Shown: positions 8,201 through 16,523, counted from the first letter of the stretch. The stretch: DNA of 19,837 nucleotides from Syntrophomonas sp. UBA4807 (GCA_002402575.1 DHGD01000095.1:12029-31865); one strand, 5' to 3'. Notes: generated by a model from the letters alone, not told the origin. A program made the numbers and translations.

Positions 8201-8665
8201 ATCGACGACCCTCTGATTGAATCGGACCAGGACGTAGTGGCGGAGATCGAAAAAAAGCTGGCCGCTAAATTAAGGCTTCGCGGTCTGGTTTTGGAAGATG
8301 CCGAGGTAATTCGCGCCATGGACAGGGATATCGGCGGATATTCCCAGGTGGTTCCGGCGGGACTTAACGGTGATGGCAGCTTTAATAAGAACTCGGCAGT
8401 GCTCACCCTGGAGCAGTTCGAAATCATTTTGCAGCATGTTGAGAACCGGGTCAAGTACATGAGCCAGGGCATAATGGCGGGGAATATAGAGCTCACCCCT
8501 TATAAAAAGGGCAATAAAAAGGCTTGCAGCTACTGCCGCTATCACCCCATCTGTCACTTCGACAGCCTGTTCGCAGCCAATCGCTACCGCCAGTTGTCTG
8601 CTGTAGACCGTGACCAGTTGATGCAACTGATCTATAGCGATGCGGAGAGGAGGAGCCTGTCATGA
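5285..8665 (+). CDS. addB: AddB subunit of the ATP-dependent helicase-nuclease
   Basis: AddB pairs with AddA to resect double-strand breaks and load RecA, doing the job of RecBCD. The 1126-residue product has an intact N-terminal Walker A (GRCGHGKT, about 8-15). The C-terminal RecB-like nuclease has EGRIDRVD and IDYKSG (Asp near 924, Lys near 926), followed by SLQLLIYL. Four cysteines, one near 764 and a C-x2-C-x5-C group at about 1081, 1084 and 1090, match the AddB iron-sulfur staple around the nuclease. A start at GTG 5276 is possible, but the ribosome binding site AAGGGGGTGA (5270-5279) would overlap it. TTG at 5285 has proper spacing and gives MGIRYIMGR, which aligns with the known AddB N terminus as I remember it. 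The stop overlaps the addA start by four bases. Confidence 0.95.
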   Translation: MGIRYIMGRCGHGKTHQALREIRRELEQKSDDPIILLVPEQFTLQAEREVINRLGLPGIMRLEVLSPSRLGERILNEVGGRTRVLLSPQGRYMVLKKVISACEEQLTVYRQTCRQVGFIQQCSEVLAELKGSAVEIDALQSCAQNLPENALLKDKLHDIALIYGSFNSYLQDRYVDSEDHIRLVLERMHESHYLKKASIWIDNFTTFSPSTIQLIEQLMLNAPSVTISLTMPLGGDYRDREIFALSRYYYNRFHYQAVKHGVGEHLMAVSKDGDTCPELSHLERELYAYPHQTLAGKPAAIFITAVPSAQDEVEALAMKILSLVRQQHLRYRDIAVICSDISVYGGLIKRVFDEYRIPFFLDDKQGILHHPLVELLLSALDMLSKHYRREDVLRLIKTGLIPIEVRDSDRLENYALRYNIHGHGWLQPFVLGDEELCQEMERLRQIIIPPLQTVAARIKADSSWRGIARVWFEWLEDMHVPQTLGSWVEQLLAEERFGLASENSQIWNVLTEIFDQMAEILGDEDSGLREFRQVLEAGMAFSELGFIPSTVDQVMVGTATRSISQQCPVILVTGVNDGLLPRGNWSEGIFSGDEKDILQSGGVELGLDNELLAIEEDFLIYAALSQATQSLWLSYSLADSEGKALRPSLLIDRLRQLYPGLTVKIQTMDSAQADDHYFLAPDSSFKYLAENLRQALDGKKLSPRWAAAFNWFKAQPEWEFQVNRLNEALVFSNRPGQLEQKHCQQLFGALPNASVSRLELYAACPFAHFVRYGLRPLERQSFEVQAPDVGELFHQAILDFTVEMRDKGLGWQQLEMEQSYQIMDTVMENLLPVYGEGVFLSTCRYRYLGQRLKRVGQRAVWTLARHLQSGDFVPLGYEMRFGPGGAFPAVEVELANGETLLLEGRIDRVDVYRQGSQQYVRIIDYKSGPRDVDMSEIYYGLSLQLLIYLKAVLQGLKTPGVNNRPGGIFYFHIDDPLIESDQDVVAEIEKKLAAKLRLRGLVLEDAEVIRAMDRDIGGYSQVVPAGLNGDGSFNKNSAVLTLEQFEIILQHVENRVKYMSQGIMAGNIELTPYKKGNKKACSYCRYHPICHFDSLFAANRYRQLSAVDRDQLMQLIYSDAERRSLS

Positions 8666-11600
8666 AAAAATGGACCCCTGAGCAGCAAGAGGCTATCAGC
8701 CTGCGCCAGCTCAATCTCTTGGTTGCGGCCGCCGCCGGGTCAGGCAAGACTGCGGTTCTGGTGGAAAGGGTAATACAACTCCTTTTGCAGGACAAAGTGG
8801 ATATAGATCAGATGCTGGTGGTCACTTTTACCAAAGCGGCCGCCAGTGAGATGAGAGAGCGTATCAGCCATGCCCTGATTGAGGCTTTGCACCAGCCCGG
8901 GCCTCATGCGCCGCATATCCGCCGCCAGCTGACCCGTTTGCACCGGGCCTCCATAAGCACTCTGCATTCCTTCTGCACCGAGGTGATACGGCGTTATTAT
9001 TATCTGGTGGATGTGGACCCGGTATTTAAAGTGGCCGACCAGAACGAGACCGATCTACTGCGCCGGGAAGCTGTGGAAGCTGTTCTGGAGGCTGCCTATG
9101 AGCAAGCCGCCCCCGAGTTTTCAGGGCTTATTGAAATGTTTGCTCCCGGCAAGAGCGACCAGGGTTTCCGGGACCTCTTACTGCAAATGTATGATTTTGT
9201 GCAGAGCCAGCCCCAACCATGGCTATGGCTCCAGACTCACACCGACAGATATCAGCTGGATGCTGACGCTCTGGCCGACAGCCCCTGGGTGAAGGTCCTT
9301 ATGGAGTCCGCACAGGTGCAAATCGAAGCCGCCCGGGAGCGTTTTATGGAAGCCATAGAGGTGTGCAGTCAGCCGGGCGGACCTGAGCAGTATATCAAAA
9401 GTTTACAAGAGGATGTGCGTATAACAGAGGCTCTGGAGAAGGCCATATCACAGGGGGCTGAAGGTTTTCATACAGCCGCCGCCTCTTTTACTCACTCACG
9501 GCTGCGCGCGGTGCGCGGTGGCGATGAGGCTCTGAAAGAGGCTGCCAAAGCGCTGCGGGAGGAGGGCAAGAATTTGCTCAAGGCCCTGCAAAAGGGCCTG
9601 GCGCGGCAAAGCCTGACTCAATGGAGCTGGGAACTGAACCGGCTCTACCCTTATATTTCCTATCTAAACGACCTCATGCAGGCATTTGCGGAGGAATATC
9701 TGCTGCGCAAAAAGGAAAAGCGGATTTTGGATTTCAATGATTTGGAGCACTTCGCCCTGCATATCCTGCGGGACCCCCAGGCCGCCGGGGAATACCGGCA
9801 GCGGTTTGAATTCATATTTGTGGATGAATACCAGGACAGTAACCTGGTACAGGAGACTTTGCTGAACTGTATAGCCCGTGGTGACAATCTCTTTATGGTA
9901 GGAGATGTTAAACAGAGCATCTACCGTTTCCGTTTGGCCGATCCGGGTCTTTTCCTGGAAAAGTATCTGCTCTACCGTGACCAGCAACAGAGCGGATGCC
10001 AGCGGGTGGATCTGGCAATGAATTTCCGCAGTCAGCCGGGCATTATCGCCGCTGTGAATCATGTTTTTGCTCATATCATGAACCGCCATGTGGGGGAGCT
10101 GGAATATGACCGGGAGGCTTTTTTAAGATACGGCCTGAAGCTTCCTGAAGAGGCTTCTGCTCCGGTTAAAGTGGTATTGATCGACAAGGATTGCCAGCCC
10201 GCCTCAGAAGGTGAAGCAGACCGTGGCGACGTAGTGCGGGAGGCGGAAGTGGTGGCTGCGGCCATTAAAGAGATGGTTGGGCAACCCTTTTATGATGCTG
10301 CTGCCGAGGAATACCGCCCTCTTCAATACCGCGATGTGGTTATACTGCTGCGCGCCACCCGCAATTGGAGCGCTGAATTTATGGAGGTATTCGCCGAACA
10401 GGGCATCCCTTCTTACGCTGATGTCAATAGCGGCTATTTCGGAGCGGTTGAGGTGGAAGTGATGCTTAACCTGCTCAAACTTATTGACAACCATTATCAG
10501 GATATACCTCTGTTGAGCGTTCTGCGCTCACCTTTGTTTAACTTGAGCAGTGCCGACCTGATCGCCATTCGAATGGAAAAAGCGGATGCTCCTTTTTATG
10601 AAGCCTTCGAGGCGTATAGCCTAAAGAAAGCGGATCCGCTGGCACAGCGGGCGGGGGAAATCCGTGCCCTGCTGGCCGCCTGGCGCCGGGAAGCACGTTA
10701 TCTTCCGGTCGAGCAACTGATCTGGCATATATATACGCAGACCGGATATTATCATTATGCCGCAGCCCTGCCAGGGGGGCAGCAGCGTCAGGCCAATCTG
10801 CGTATTCTGGCGGAGCGGGCGCGACAATTTGAGAACAGCAGTTTGCGCGGGCTGTACAATTTTATAAGGTTTGTAGAAAATCTGCTAGCCGGCCAACGCG
10901 ATTTGGAGACGGCCCGCATACTGGGGGAGAATGACAATGTGGTCCGCGTCATGAGCGTTCACAAGAGCAAAGGTCTGGAATTCCCTGTGGTGATCGTGGC
11001 CGGGTTGGGACGCTCATTTAACCTCTCCGACAGTAGAGCGGCAGTGGTGTTGCACAAAAACCTGGGCTTGGGCAGCCGTTATGTGGATTTGAATTTACGC
11101 CGCCGTAGTGACAGTATCGCCAGCTTGGCGGTAAAAGAACGCCTGCGCCTGGAGAGCCTGGCCGAGGAGATGCGTATATTATATGTGGCTATGACCCGGG
11201 CCAAGTCCAGGCTGATGCTGGTAGGTACCGTAAAGGATATTTCTCATAAAGCCCTGTCCTGGCGCCGGCCCCTGGGATGTTATGAACTGTCCCAGGCCAG
11301 AGGTTTAATGGACTGGCTGGGCCCCTTGTGGCTACGGCATCCGGATGGGGGAGCTCTGCGGAACTGTCTGGAAGAAGCTGTACCGGTTGAGGCCTGGCAG
11401 GATGAGGTGAACTGGCAAATTGAAGTGGTGAAAAGTTCGGAACTGTACGCCTTAGAACAGCAGCGCCGGGATTTGCGGGAGGAAGTCCTGGTTAGCGCCG
11501 CCGCTTCCTGCGATTGCGGAGACGAAGCCATGAAAGAGGATCTGGCAGCTCGCTTCCAGTGGCGCTATCCCTTTGGGGGCGCGGCCCAACTGCCTTCCAA

Positions 11601-12240
11601 ACTGACCGTTACCCAGCTTAAAAAGGCAGCCGCAACCGGCCCGCAATACCATTACACCACCATCCCCAGTCTTAACAAGCGGCCCCGCTTTATGAGCCGC
11701 GAGGAGGATAAAGGCAAAACCGAGCTGAAGGCTGCCCAGCGGGGCACGGTACTGCATTATGTTATGCAGCATGTGGATTTGGGCCATGTAGACCAGGCCG
11801 GGCTGCAAGCGCAGCTTGAGGCTATGGTAAAAGCCGATATGCTTACCACACTGGAGGCGCAAAGCGTTGATGTGGGGAAGATCGATGCCTTTTTTGCCTC
11901 CCTGCTGGGAAAACGCATATTAAGTGCCCGGCGGGTGCTGCGCGAGACTGGGTTCAACCAACTGGTGGACGCTTCCCGCGTTCTGGCAGACACCTCTGCT
12001 GCTGGGGAAAAGCTGCTCTTGCAGGGGGTTATCGACCTCTTTTTTGAAGAAGCCGACGGGCTGGTGGTGGTTGATTACAAAACCGACAATATAAGTTTGT
12101 ACAACAGACAGGATTTGATCTCACAGTATCAAACCCAGGTCAAGGCCTACTGCGGCGCTCTGGCTGAGATCAGCGGGAAACCAGTGAAGCAGGGCTTCAT
12201 CTACTTTTTCCATAACTCCGAAGCGGTTCAGGTCGTATAA
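8662..12240 (+). CDS. addA: AddA subunit of the ATP-dependent helicase-nuclease
   Basis: AddA is the 3'-5' superfamily 1 (UvrD-like) motor of the AddAB complex and also carries a nuclease. The 1192-residue protein begins with a Q motif (WTPEQQEAI) and Walker A AAAGSGKT (23-30). It continues with VDEYQDSN (Asp388-Glu389), GDVKQSIYRFR, MNFRS, VMSVHKSKGLEFPVV and YVAMTRAK, so all helicase motifs are present. The C-terminal nuclease has a conserved His in GTVLHYVMQHV, then GVIDLFFE (Asp1125), VDYKTD (Asp1137, Lys1139) and a Q-x-Q-x-x-x-Y element. Length is close to the 1232 residues of B. subtilis AddA. Its ATG lies inside the end of addB (ATGA), indicating translational coupling and matched subunit amounts. 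The ribosome binding site is GGAGAGGAGG inside addB. Confidence 0.97.
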   Translation: MKKWTPEQQEAISLRQLNLLVAAAAGSGKTAVLVERVIQLLLQDKVDIDQMLVVTFTKAAASEMRERISHALIEALHQPGPHAPHIRRQLTRLHRASISTLHSFCTEVIRRYYYLVDVDPVFKVADQNETDLLRREAVEAVLEAAYEQAAPEFSGLIEMFAPGKSDQGFRDLLLQMYDFVQSQPQPWLWLQTHTDRYQLDADALADSPWVKVLMESAQVQIEAARERFMEAIEVCSQPGGPEQYIKSLQEDVRITEALEKAISQGAEGFHTAAASFTHSRLRAVRGGDEALKEAAKALREEGKNLLKALQKGLARQSLTQWSWELNRLYPYISYLNDLMQAFAEEYLLRKKEKRILDFNDLEHFALHILRDPQAAGEYRQRFEFIFVDEYQDSNLVQETLLNCIARGDNLFMVGDVKQSIYRFRLADPGLFLEKYLLYRDQQQSGCQRVDLAMNFRSQPGIIAAVNHVFAHIMNRHVGELEYDREAFLRYGLKLPEEASAPVKVVLIDKDCQPASEGEADRGDVVREAEVVAAAIKEMVGQPFYDAAAEEYRPLQYRDVVILLRATRNWSAEFMEVFAEQGIPSYADVNSGYFGAVEVEVMLNLLKLIDNHYQDIPLLSVLRSPLFNLSSADLIAIRMEKADAPFYEAFEAYSLKKADPLAQRAGEIRALLAAWRREARYLPVEQLIWHIYTQTGYYHYAAALPGGQQRQANLRILAERARQFENSSLRGLYNFIRFVENLLAGQRDLETARILGENDNVVRVMSVHKSKGLEFPVVIVAGLGRSFNLSDSRAAVVLHKNLGLGSRYVDLNLRRRSDSIASLAVKERLRLESLAEEMRILYVAMTRAKSRLMLVGTVKDISHKALSWRRPLGCYELSQARGLMDWLGPLWLRHPDGGALRNCLEEAVPVEAWQDEVNWQIEVVKSSELYALEQQRRDLREEVLVSAAASCDCGDEAMKEDLAARFQWRYPFGGAAQLPSKLTVTQLKKAAATGPQYHYTTIPSLNKRPRFMSREEDKGKTELKAAQRGTVLHYVMQHVDLGHVDQAGLQAQLEAMVKADMLTTLEAQSVDVGKIDAFFASLLGKRILSARRVLRETGFNQLVDASRVLADTSAAGEKLLLQGVIDLFFEEADGLVVVDYKTDNISLYNRQDLISQYQTQVKAYCGALAEISGKPVKQGFIYFFHNSEAVQVV

Positions 12241-12246
12241 CTATCC

Positions 12247-12308
12247 CAACGAGGGTACCGTCAGGGGGCGGAGGCTCGACTGCTGCCTGCTTGCTCGTTG
12301 CCGTTTTT
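12247..12308 (+). terminator. Large hairpin terminator after addA
   Basis: CAACGAG (12247-12253) pairs exactly with CTCGTTG (12294-12300). A nested CAGG/CCTG pairing lies inside, and five T residues follow at 12304-12308. The loop is larger than usual for a Rho-independent terminator, but its position seven bases after the addA stop and the T-run support the role. Confidence 0.5.
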
Positions 12309-12386
12309 ATGGGAGTGGTCGTTATGGGGAGGGTTTGTGGTTTATTCGCGCTCCCTTTTGCGGTAAAATGATTTTGTATGTTTCCG

Positions 12387-12412
12387 CCACAGCCTTGTTT
12401 TGCGGTCTGTGG
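12387..12412 (+). promoter_or_regulatory. Hairpin in the ypmA leader
   Basis: CCACAGCC (12387-12394) pairs with GGTCTGTGG (12404-12412, one bulged T) around a nine-base loop, ending 23 bases before the ypmA start. No T-run follows directly. It could stabilise the 5' end of the ypmA-lepB-surE transcript or be a remnant terminator. I see no strong sigma-A promoter pair between 12309 and 12435. Confidence 0.3.
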
Positions 12413-12435
12413 TGTATTTATAGAAAGGAGCAGCC

Positions 12436-12642
12436 ATGCCTGAAGAACCCGAGAACGGCGAAGAACCGCGCGACCCCGGCAAGTTAGAATTGATCGCCCA
12501 CAAGTCTTTCGCCTCCGGCCCGGAACTGGTGTATGTCATTGACTTTCTCAACAAAAGCTTAAAAAGCAAAAAGGTCATGTTTGGACTGAGCAAAGACAAG
12601 AACAATCCCAATAATATGGTCATTAAGATATACGAGTTTTGA
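12436..12642 (+). CDS. ypmA: YpmA family protein (DUF4264)
   Basis: The gene encodes 68 residues. The core VIDFLNKSLKSKKVMFGLSKD, followed by a short beta strand ending IKIYEF, matches the YpmA/DUF4264 family of small Firmicute proteins, in which a DxLNxxLKSxxVMFGL segment is typical. The function is unknown. The first 15 residues are an acidic, proline-rich extension (PEEPENGEEPRDPG) beyond the usual family start and look disordered. AAAGGAG lies seven bases before the ATG. The stop TGA is 14 bases ahead of the lepB ATG, so the two are probably translated from one message. Confidence 0.8.
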   Translation: MPEEPENGEEPRDPGKLELIAHKSFASGPELVYVIDFLNKSLKSKKVMFGLSKDKNNPNNMVIKIYEF

Positions 12643-12656
12643 GGGGTGAGGGATAC

Positions 12657-13205
12657 ATGAACAAAGAATTTGTAAACTTTATGAAGGAAACCGTCAGCAT
12701 CGTAGTAGTCGCTTTTGTCCTGGCCATGATCTTAAGGGCGTTTGTTATTGAAGGCCGCATTATCCCCTCTGGTTCGATGCTGCCCACCATTCAGCTTCAG
12801 GACCGGGTTATGGTCAATAAATTTATCTACCATTTTAAAGAACCGCAGCGCGGCGATATTGTGGTATTCGATCCTCCGGAAGAACTGCACAGCAAATGGG
12901 ATTATATCAAGCGGGTTATCGCCCTGCCCGGTGAAAAAGTCGAGGTCAAAAAGGGCAAGGTATACATTAACGACCGGCCCCTGAAGGAACCGTACCTGCA
13001 GGAGGTTATCGACTATGAATTCGGCCCGGTGGTGGTTCCTGAAGGCGCACTGTTTGTAATGGGTGATAATCGCAACGAAAGCTATGACAGCCATCGCTGG
13101 AACAGCTGGCTGACTATGGACCGCCTCAAAGGAAAAGCCATCTTTACCTACTGGCCGCTGAGCCATATCGGTATGTTGGAACGCGGGGTGGAGTTTGCCC
13201 AGTAA
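12657..13205 (+). CDS. lepB: Signal peptidase I
   Basis: This membrane-anchored serine protease removes signal peptides from exported preproteins on the outer face of the membrane. The 182-residue product has one N-terminal transmembrane segment (about 11-30). It then has PSGSMLPT with the nucleophile Ser40, KRVIALPGE with the general base Lys85, and the GDNRNESYDSHRW box (about 136-148). Those are the hallmark boxes of S26 family enzymes in the short Gram-positive form. The frame opens at a TTG at 12639 overlapping ypmA, but GGGGTGAGGG precedes the ATG at 12657, which is the better start. The exported DUF3160 and FG-GAP-like proteins further right would need such export processing, although lipoproteins are cut by signal peptidase II. 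Confidence 0.95.
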   Translation: MNKEFVNFMKETVSIVVVAFVLAMILRAFVIEGRIIPSGSMLPTIQLQDRVMVNKFIYHFKEPQRGDIVVFDPPEELHSKWDYIKRVIALPGEKVEVKKGKVYINDRPLKEPYLQEVIDYEFGPVVVPEGALFVMGDNRNESYDSHRWNSWLTMDRLKGKAIFTYWPLSHIGMLERGVEFAQ

Positions 13206-13238
13206 CACAAAGAAATCATCTGGTATGAGGAGTAGTAC

Positions 13239-14030
13239 ATGCGCATCTTATTGACCAATGATGACGGCATCCACGCCCGCGGGCTGGATGCTCTGATAAA
13301 AGAATTGCAGGCCATCGCCGAGATATATGTGGCCTCGCCTGATAGGGAGCGAAGCGGGACCGGACATTCCATCACCGTATTTGACCCTATCAAGGTAATG
13401 CCGGCAAAAATCGAGGGCGCCCTGGAGGCCTGGATAGTGGGCGGAACCCCGGTGGATTGCGTCAAACTGGCCTTGAGCAGGCTGGTGAAGGGAAAGGTCG
13501 ATATGGTAGTTTCAGGCATCAACCACGGTCCCAATCTGGGCACTGATGTGCTCTATTCAGGGACGGTATCGGCCGCTGCAGAGGGAGTTATCATGGGAGT
13601 GCCGTCCATTGCGGCTTCTCTCAACGATTACACCGCGGAAATGAACAGCGGCTTCGCCGCCCTTTTCACCCGCAATCTGATCCGCACTGTAACCCGCCAG
13701 GGAATAAAGAACTCCACTCTGGTTAATGTCAACATACCGGCGTTGAAACCGGAAGATATCAAAGGCATCCGCATAACCCGGCTGGGGGTGCGCAACTATG
13801 ACAATCTCTTTGAAGAACGCAAGGACCCGCGCGGCAATAGTTATTACTGGATGGGCGGGGGAGTGACACGGGATGAACAACCGCCTGACAGTGATGTGGC
13901 GGCCATTGAAGAAGGCTACATCAGCATAACCCCTATAAATCTGGATCTTACAGATTATAGGCTGATGGAGGAGTACCGCAGCACCTTCTCGCGCTATCTG
14001 GATTTTTTCTCCCGGACTGAGCGAACATGA
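13239..14030 (+). CDS. surE: 5'/3'-nucleotidase SurE
   Basis: SurE is a metal-dependent phosphatase acting on nucleoside 5'- and 3'-monophosphates and linked to stationary-phase survival. The 263-residue protein opens with MRILLTNDDG, whose Asp8 and Asp9 bind the metal. It also has RSGTGHSIT (Ser39 in the metal site) and SGINHGPNLGTDVLYSGTV with Asn95, and so has all family ligands and the full usual length. GAGGAG lies about eight bases before the ATG. It follows lepB by 33 bases, and its stop overlaps the next gene by four bases, placing it in the ypmA-lepB cluster. Confidence 0.95.
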   Translation: MRILLTNDDGIHARGLDALIKELQAIAEIYVASPDRERSGTGHSITVFDPIKVMPAKIEGALEAWIVGGTPVDCVKLALSRLVKGKVDMVVSGINHGPNLGTDVLYSGTVSAAAEGVIMGVPSIAASLNDYTAEMNSGFAALFTRNLIRTVTRQGIKNSTLVNVNIPALKPEDIKGIRITRLGVRNYDNLFEERKDPRGNSYYWMGGGVTRDEQPPDSDVAAIEEGYISITPINLDLTDYRLMEEYRSTFSRYLDFFSRTERT

Positions 14031-14290
14031 TTGCTGTAAGTTTGTTAATCAATACAATGTTGTTTTTCATGATTCTTAACCTGGGTTACATACGCCGCCG
14101 CCGTCATAACCCGGATATGCCGCCCAAGCCCTTTCACCAGCTGTACCTTTTCCCGCTGGCATTAGGGATAGTTTTCACCCTTATTGTAGACTCTTTCCGC
14201 GGCATCGTTTTGTACCAGATGATGATATTTTTGGCAGTTACTCTGCTCCTGTACTGGGTATTTTTTGTGATGTCAGGTCATAAAAGCTAA
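14027..14290 (+). CDS. Small membrane protein, unidentified
   Basis: The gene encodes 87 residues with hydrophobic segments at about 3-21, 40-58 and 63-82 and a basic cluster (RRRRHNP) after the first, suggesting a cytoplasmic loop there. I do not recognise the family. The ATG lies inside the last codons of surE (ATGA overlap) and lacks a clear ribosome binding site, so translation probably depends on surE. The tight coupling supports it being real. Confidence 0.6.
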   Translation: MIAVSLLINTMLFFMILNLGYIRRRRHNPDMPPKPFHQLYLFPLALGIVFTLIVDSFRGIVLYQMMIFLAVTLLLYWVFFVMSGHKS

Positions 14291-14303
14291 AAATAAAAAT
14301 TTT

Positions 14304-14332
14304 TTGCCTATAAGGTAAAATTATTGTACCAT
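14304..14332 (+). promoter_or_regulatory. Candidate sigma-A promoter for the EF-G-like gene
   Basis: TTGCCT (14304-14309) and TACCAT (14327-14332) are separated by 17 bases in an AT-rich 79-base gap. Each hexamer matches its consensus at four of six positions. The start codon lies 37 bases downstream and is preceded by GAGGAGGTCA. Confidence 0.35.
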
Positions 14333-14369
14333 TTTGGATGTATAGAAAACGTGAGGAGGTCATTGTTGA

Positions 14370-16415
14370 ATGAAGGTTTACCCCACCAGTAAAATCCGAA
14401 ACATAGCTCTGGTCGGCCACGGAGGCACTGGCAAAACTTCCCTGGCTGAAGCCATGATTTTTAATACAGGGGCAACCAAGCGGATGGGGAGAGTTGACGA
14501 TGGCAATACCGTATCCGACTATCTGCCCGAAGAGGTCAAACGGAAAATTACCATCAGCACCACATTGGTGCCCTGTGAATACCGTGATCACAAGCTAAAC
14601 GTGCTCGACACCCCGGGTTTTGCCGATTTCTATTTTGAGGTGGTCGGAGCGGCGCGGGTGGTTGACAGTATGGTGATGATTATTGCCGCCAACTCTGGGG
14701 TTGAAGTACAGACCGAGGTGGCTTGGGAGGACTTCGCCCCAATACCGAAGCTGGCCTTCATCAACAAGATGGACCGTGAAAATGCCGATTTTTACAAGGT
14801 TATCGATCAGATGAAGAAAACCTTCTCTGACCATATTATTCCGGTGCAACTGCCTATCGGAGCCGAGGACAACTTCAAAGGGGTAGTGGATCTGATCAAG
14901 ATGAAAGCCCTGATCTTCGAAGCCGGTACTGGCAAATACAGCGAAGAAGACATCCCCGCTGACATGATGGATGAGGTGGAGACTTACAAAGAAGCTCTCA
15001 AAGAGGCTGCCGCTGAGGCTGATGACGACCTTTTGATGAAGTACCTGGAGGGTGAAGAACTGACTGACGCTGAGATCATGGACGGTATTAAAAAAGCTGC
15101 CGCCACCGGCTCAGCGGTATTCGTATTCTGCGGATCGGCTGCCAGGAATATAGGGGTCTTGCCTCTGATGGACTTCATAGCCGACTGCGGTACCCAGCCT
15201 CAGGACAACCCGATAGTGGAAGGCAAAGACATTGAAAATGAACCCTTCCTGGCTCAGGTATTCAAGACCGTTGCCGACCCATATATCGGCCGCATGACCT
15301 TTTTCCGCATCTTTACCGGCAAGCTTAAAGCCGATAGCGTGATATACAATTCCACCAAGGAGCGCGATGAAAAGATTACCCAGATCCTGGTAATGACCGG
15401 CAAAGAGCAGGCTACGGTGCCTGAGGCTAATGCGGGGGATATCGTGGCGGTGGCTAAGCTAGCCACCACCGCAACCAGCGACACTCTGACTGTAAAAGGG
15501 AACACGGTTGTGCTGGACCCCATCAAATTCCCGGAACCGACTTTAAGCATGGCTATCGAGCCTAAGAGCAAAGGTGATGAAGACAAGCTCAGCGGCGCCA
15601 TAGGCAGGATCTTAGAAGAAGACCCCACTATCAGGGTGGAGAAGAACACCGAAACCAAGCAGACCATCCTCAAAGCCATGGGCGACAGCCATGTGGATAT
15701 CATACTGGACAAATTGTCCCGCAAGTTCGGGGTGGATGTGGTCAGCCGGGAGATGCGCATACCTTACCGCGAAACCATCCGTGGTACTGTAGAAGCCGAG
15801 GGCAAACACAAAAAGCAGAGCGGCGGTCACGGGCAGTACGGTCACGTGTGGATTAAATTCGAACCCACTGATGAGCATTTTGTCTTTGAAGAGAACGTTT
15901 TCGGCGGAGCGGTGCCCCGCAACTACTTCCCGGCGGTTGAAAAAGGCCTGATGGAAGCCCTGGAAGAAGGTGTCTTGGCCGGATATCCGGTTACCAACAT
16001 TAAAGCCACCTTGTATGACGGCTCCTACCATTCCGTGGACTCCTCGGAAATGGCTTTCAAGCTGGCGGCTCGCCTGGCTTTTAAGAAAGGCCTGGAATCG
16101 GCCAAGCCGGTCTTGTTGGAACCGATTGTCGATGTGGAAGTGGAGGTCCCTGAAGCCAACATGGGCGACATCATAGGCGACCTCAACAGCAAGCGCGGCC
16201 GGGTGATGGGCATGGAGCCGAGAGGCAAGAAACAACTCATCAAGGCCCAGGTACCGTTAGGCGAGATGGCCAAATACACCATCGATCTTAAATCCATGAC
16301 TCAGGGACGCGGCAAGTTCCGCATGGAGTTCTCCCATTACGAAGAAGTACCGGCTCAGAACGCGGAAAAAATAATCGAGAAAGCCAAACGCGAAAGAGAA
16401 GAAATGGAAAAATAA
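14370..16415 (+). CDS. Elongation factor G-like GTPase (EF-G2 type)
   Basis: This 681-residue translational GTPase has the full EF-G domain order. The P-loop is GHGGTGKT (16-23), not the canonical AHIDAGKT. The G3 box is DTPGF (80-84), with Phe where canonical EF-G has the GTPase-activating His, and G4 is NKMD (132-135). Domain IV (QSGGHGQYGHVWIKFEP and DGSYHSVDSSEMAFK) and domain V (MGDIIGDLNSKRGRVMGM) are well conserved. These departures are typical of the EF-G-like paralogue group that includes Thermus EF-G-2, which binds ribosomes but whose exact role is unsettled. It is not beside rpsL, rpsG or tuf, the usual place of the main fusA. A candidate promoter precedes it and a hairpin terminator follows. 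It is unlikely to be the organism's only EF-G. Confidence 0.88.
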   Translation: MKVYPTSKIRNIALVGHGGTGKTSLAEAMIFNTGATKRMGRVDDGNTVSDYLPEEVKRKITISTTLVPCEYRDHKLNVLDTPGFADFYFEVVGAARVVDSMVMIIAANSGVEVQTEVAWEDFAPIPKLAFINKMDRENADFYKVIDQMKKTFSDHIIPVQLPIGAEDNFKGVVDLIKMKALIFEAGTGKYSEEDIPADMMDEVETYKEALKEAAAEADDDLLMKYLEGEELTDAEIMDGIKKAAATGSAVFVFCGSAARNIGVLPLMDFIADCGTQPQDNPIVEGKDIENEPFLAQVFKTVADPYIGRMTFFRIFTGKLKADSVIYNSTKERDEKITQILVMTGKEQATVPEANAGDIVAVAKLATTATSDTLTVKGNTVVLDPIKFPEPTLSMAIEPKSKGDEDKLSGAIGRILEEDPTIRVEKNTETKQTILKAMGDSHVDIILDKLSRKFGVDVVSREMRIPYRETIRGTVEAEGKHKKQSGGHGQYGHVWIKFEPTDEHFVFEENVFGGAVPRNYFPAVEKGLMEALEEGVLAGYPVTNIKATLYDGSYHSVDSSEMAFKLAARLAFKKGLESAKPVLLEPIVDVEVEVPEANMGDIIGDLNSKRGRVMGMEPRGKKQLIKAQVPLGEMAKYTIDLKSMTQGRGKFRMEFSHYEEVPAQNAEKIIEKAKREREEMEK

Positions 16416-16429
16416 ATTTGGGAAACATC

Positions 16430-16458
16430 AAAGGCCGCAGGTATTCCCTGCGGCCTTT
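16430..16458. terminator. Bidirectional terminator between the EF-G-like and FG-GAP-like genes
   Basis: AAAGGCCGCAGG (16430-16441) and CCTGCGGCCTTT (16447-16458) form a perfect 12-base-pair stem around a five-base loop. The A and T ends of the stem give a short T-run on either strand. It lies 15 bases after the EF-G-like stop and 66 bases beyond the stop of the converging gene. Confidence 0.75.
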
Positions 16459-16523
16459 GGATTTCAGCAGGCAGTCTGGGGGGTTGCCGCGGGGACGTCA
16501 ACAGCCCCGTCCAAGACAGTCAG

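Noticed and set aside
12732..13208. 158-codon minus frame antisense to lepB
   Set aside because: A shadow of the lepB coding sequence, whose catalytic boxes are clear.
15612..16235. 207-codon minus frame inside the EF-G-like gene
   Set aside because: It lies wholly antisense to strongly conserved domains IV and V, with His/Phe-rich shadow composition and no recognisable family.
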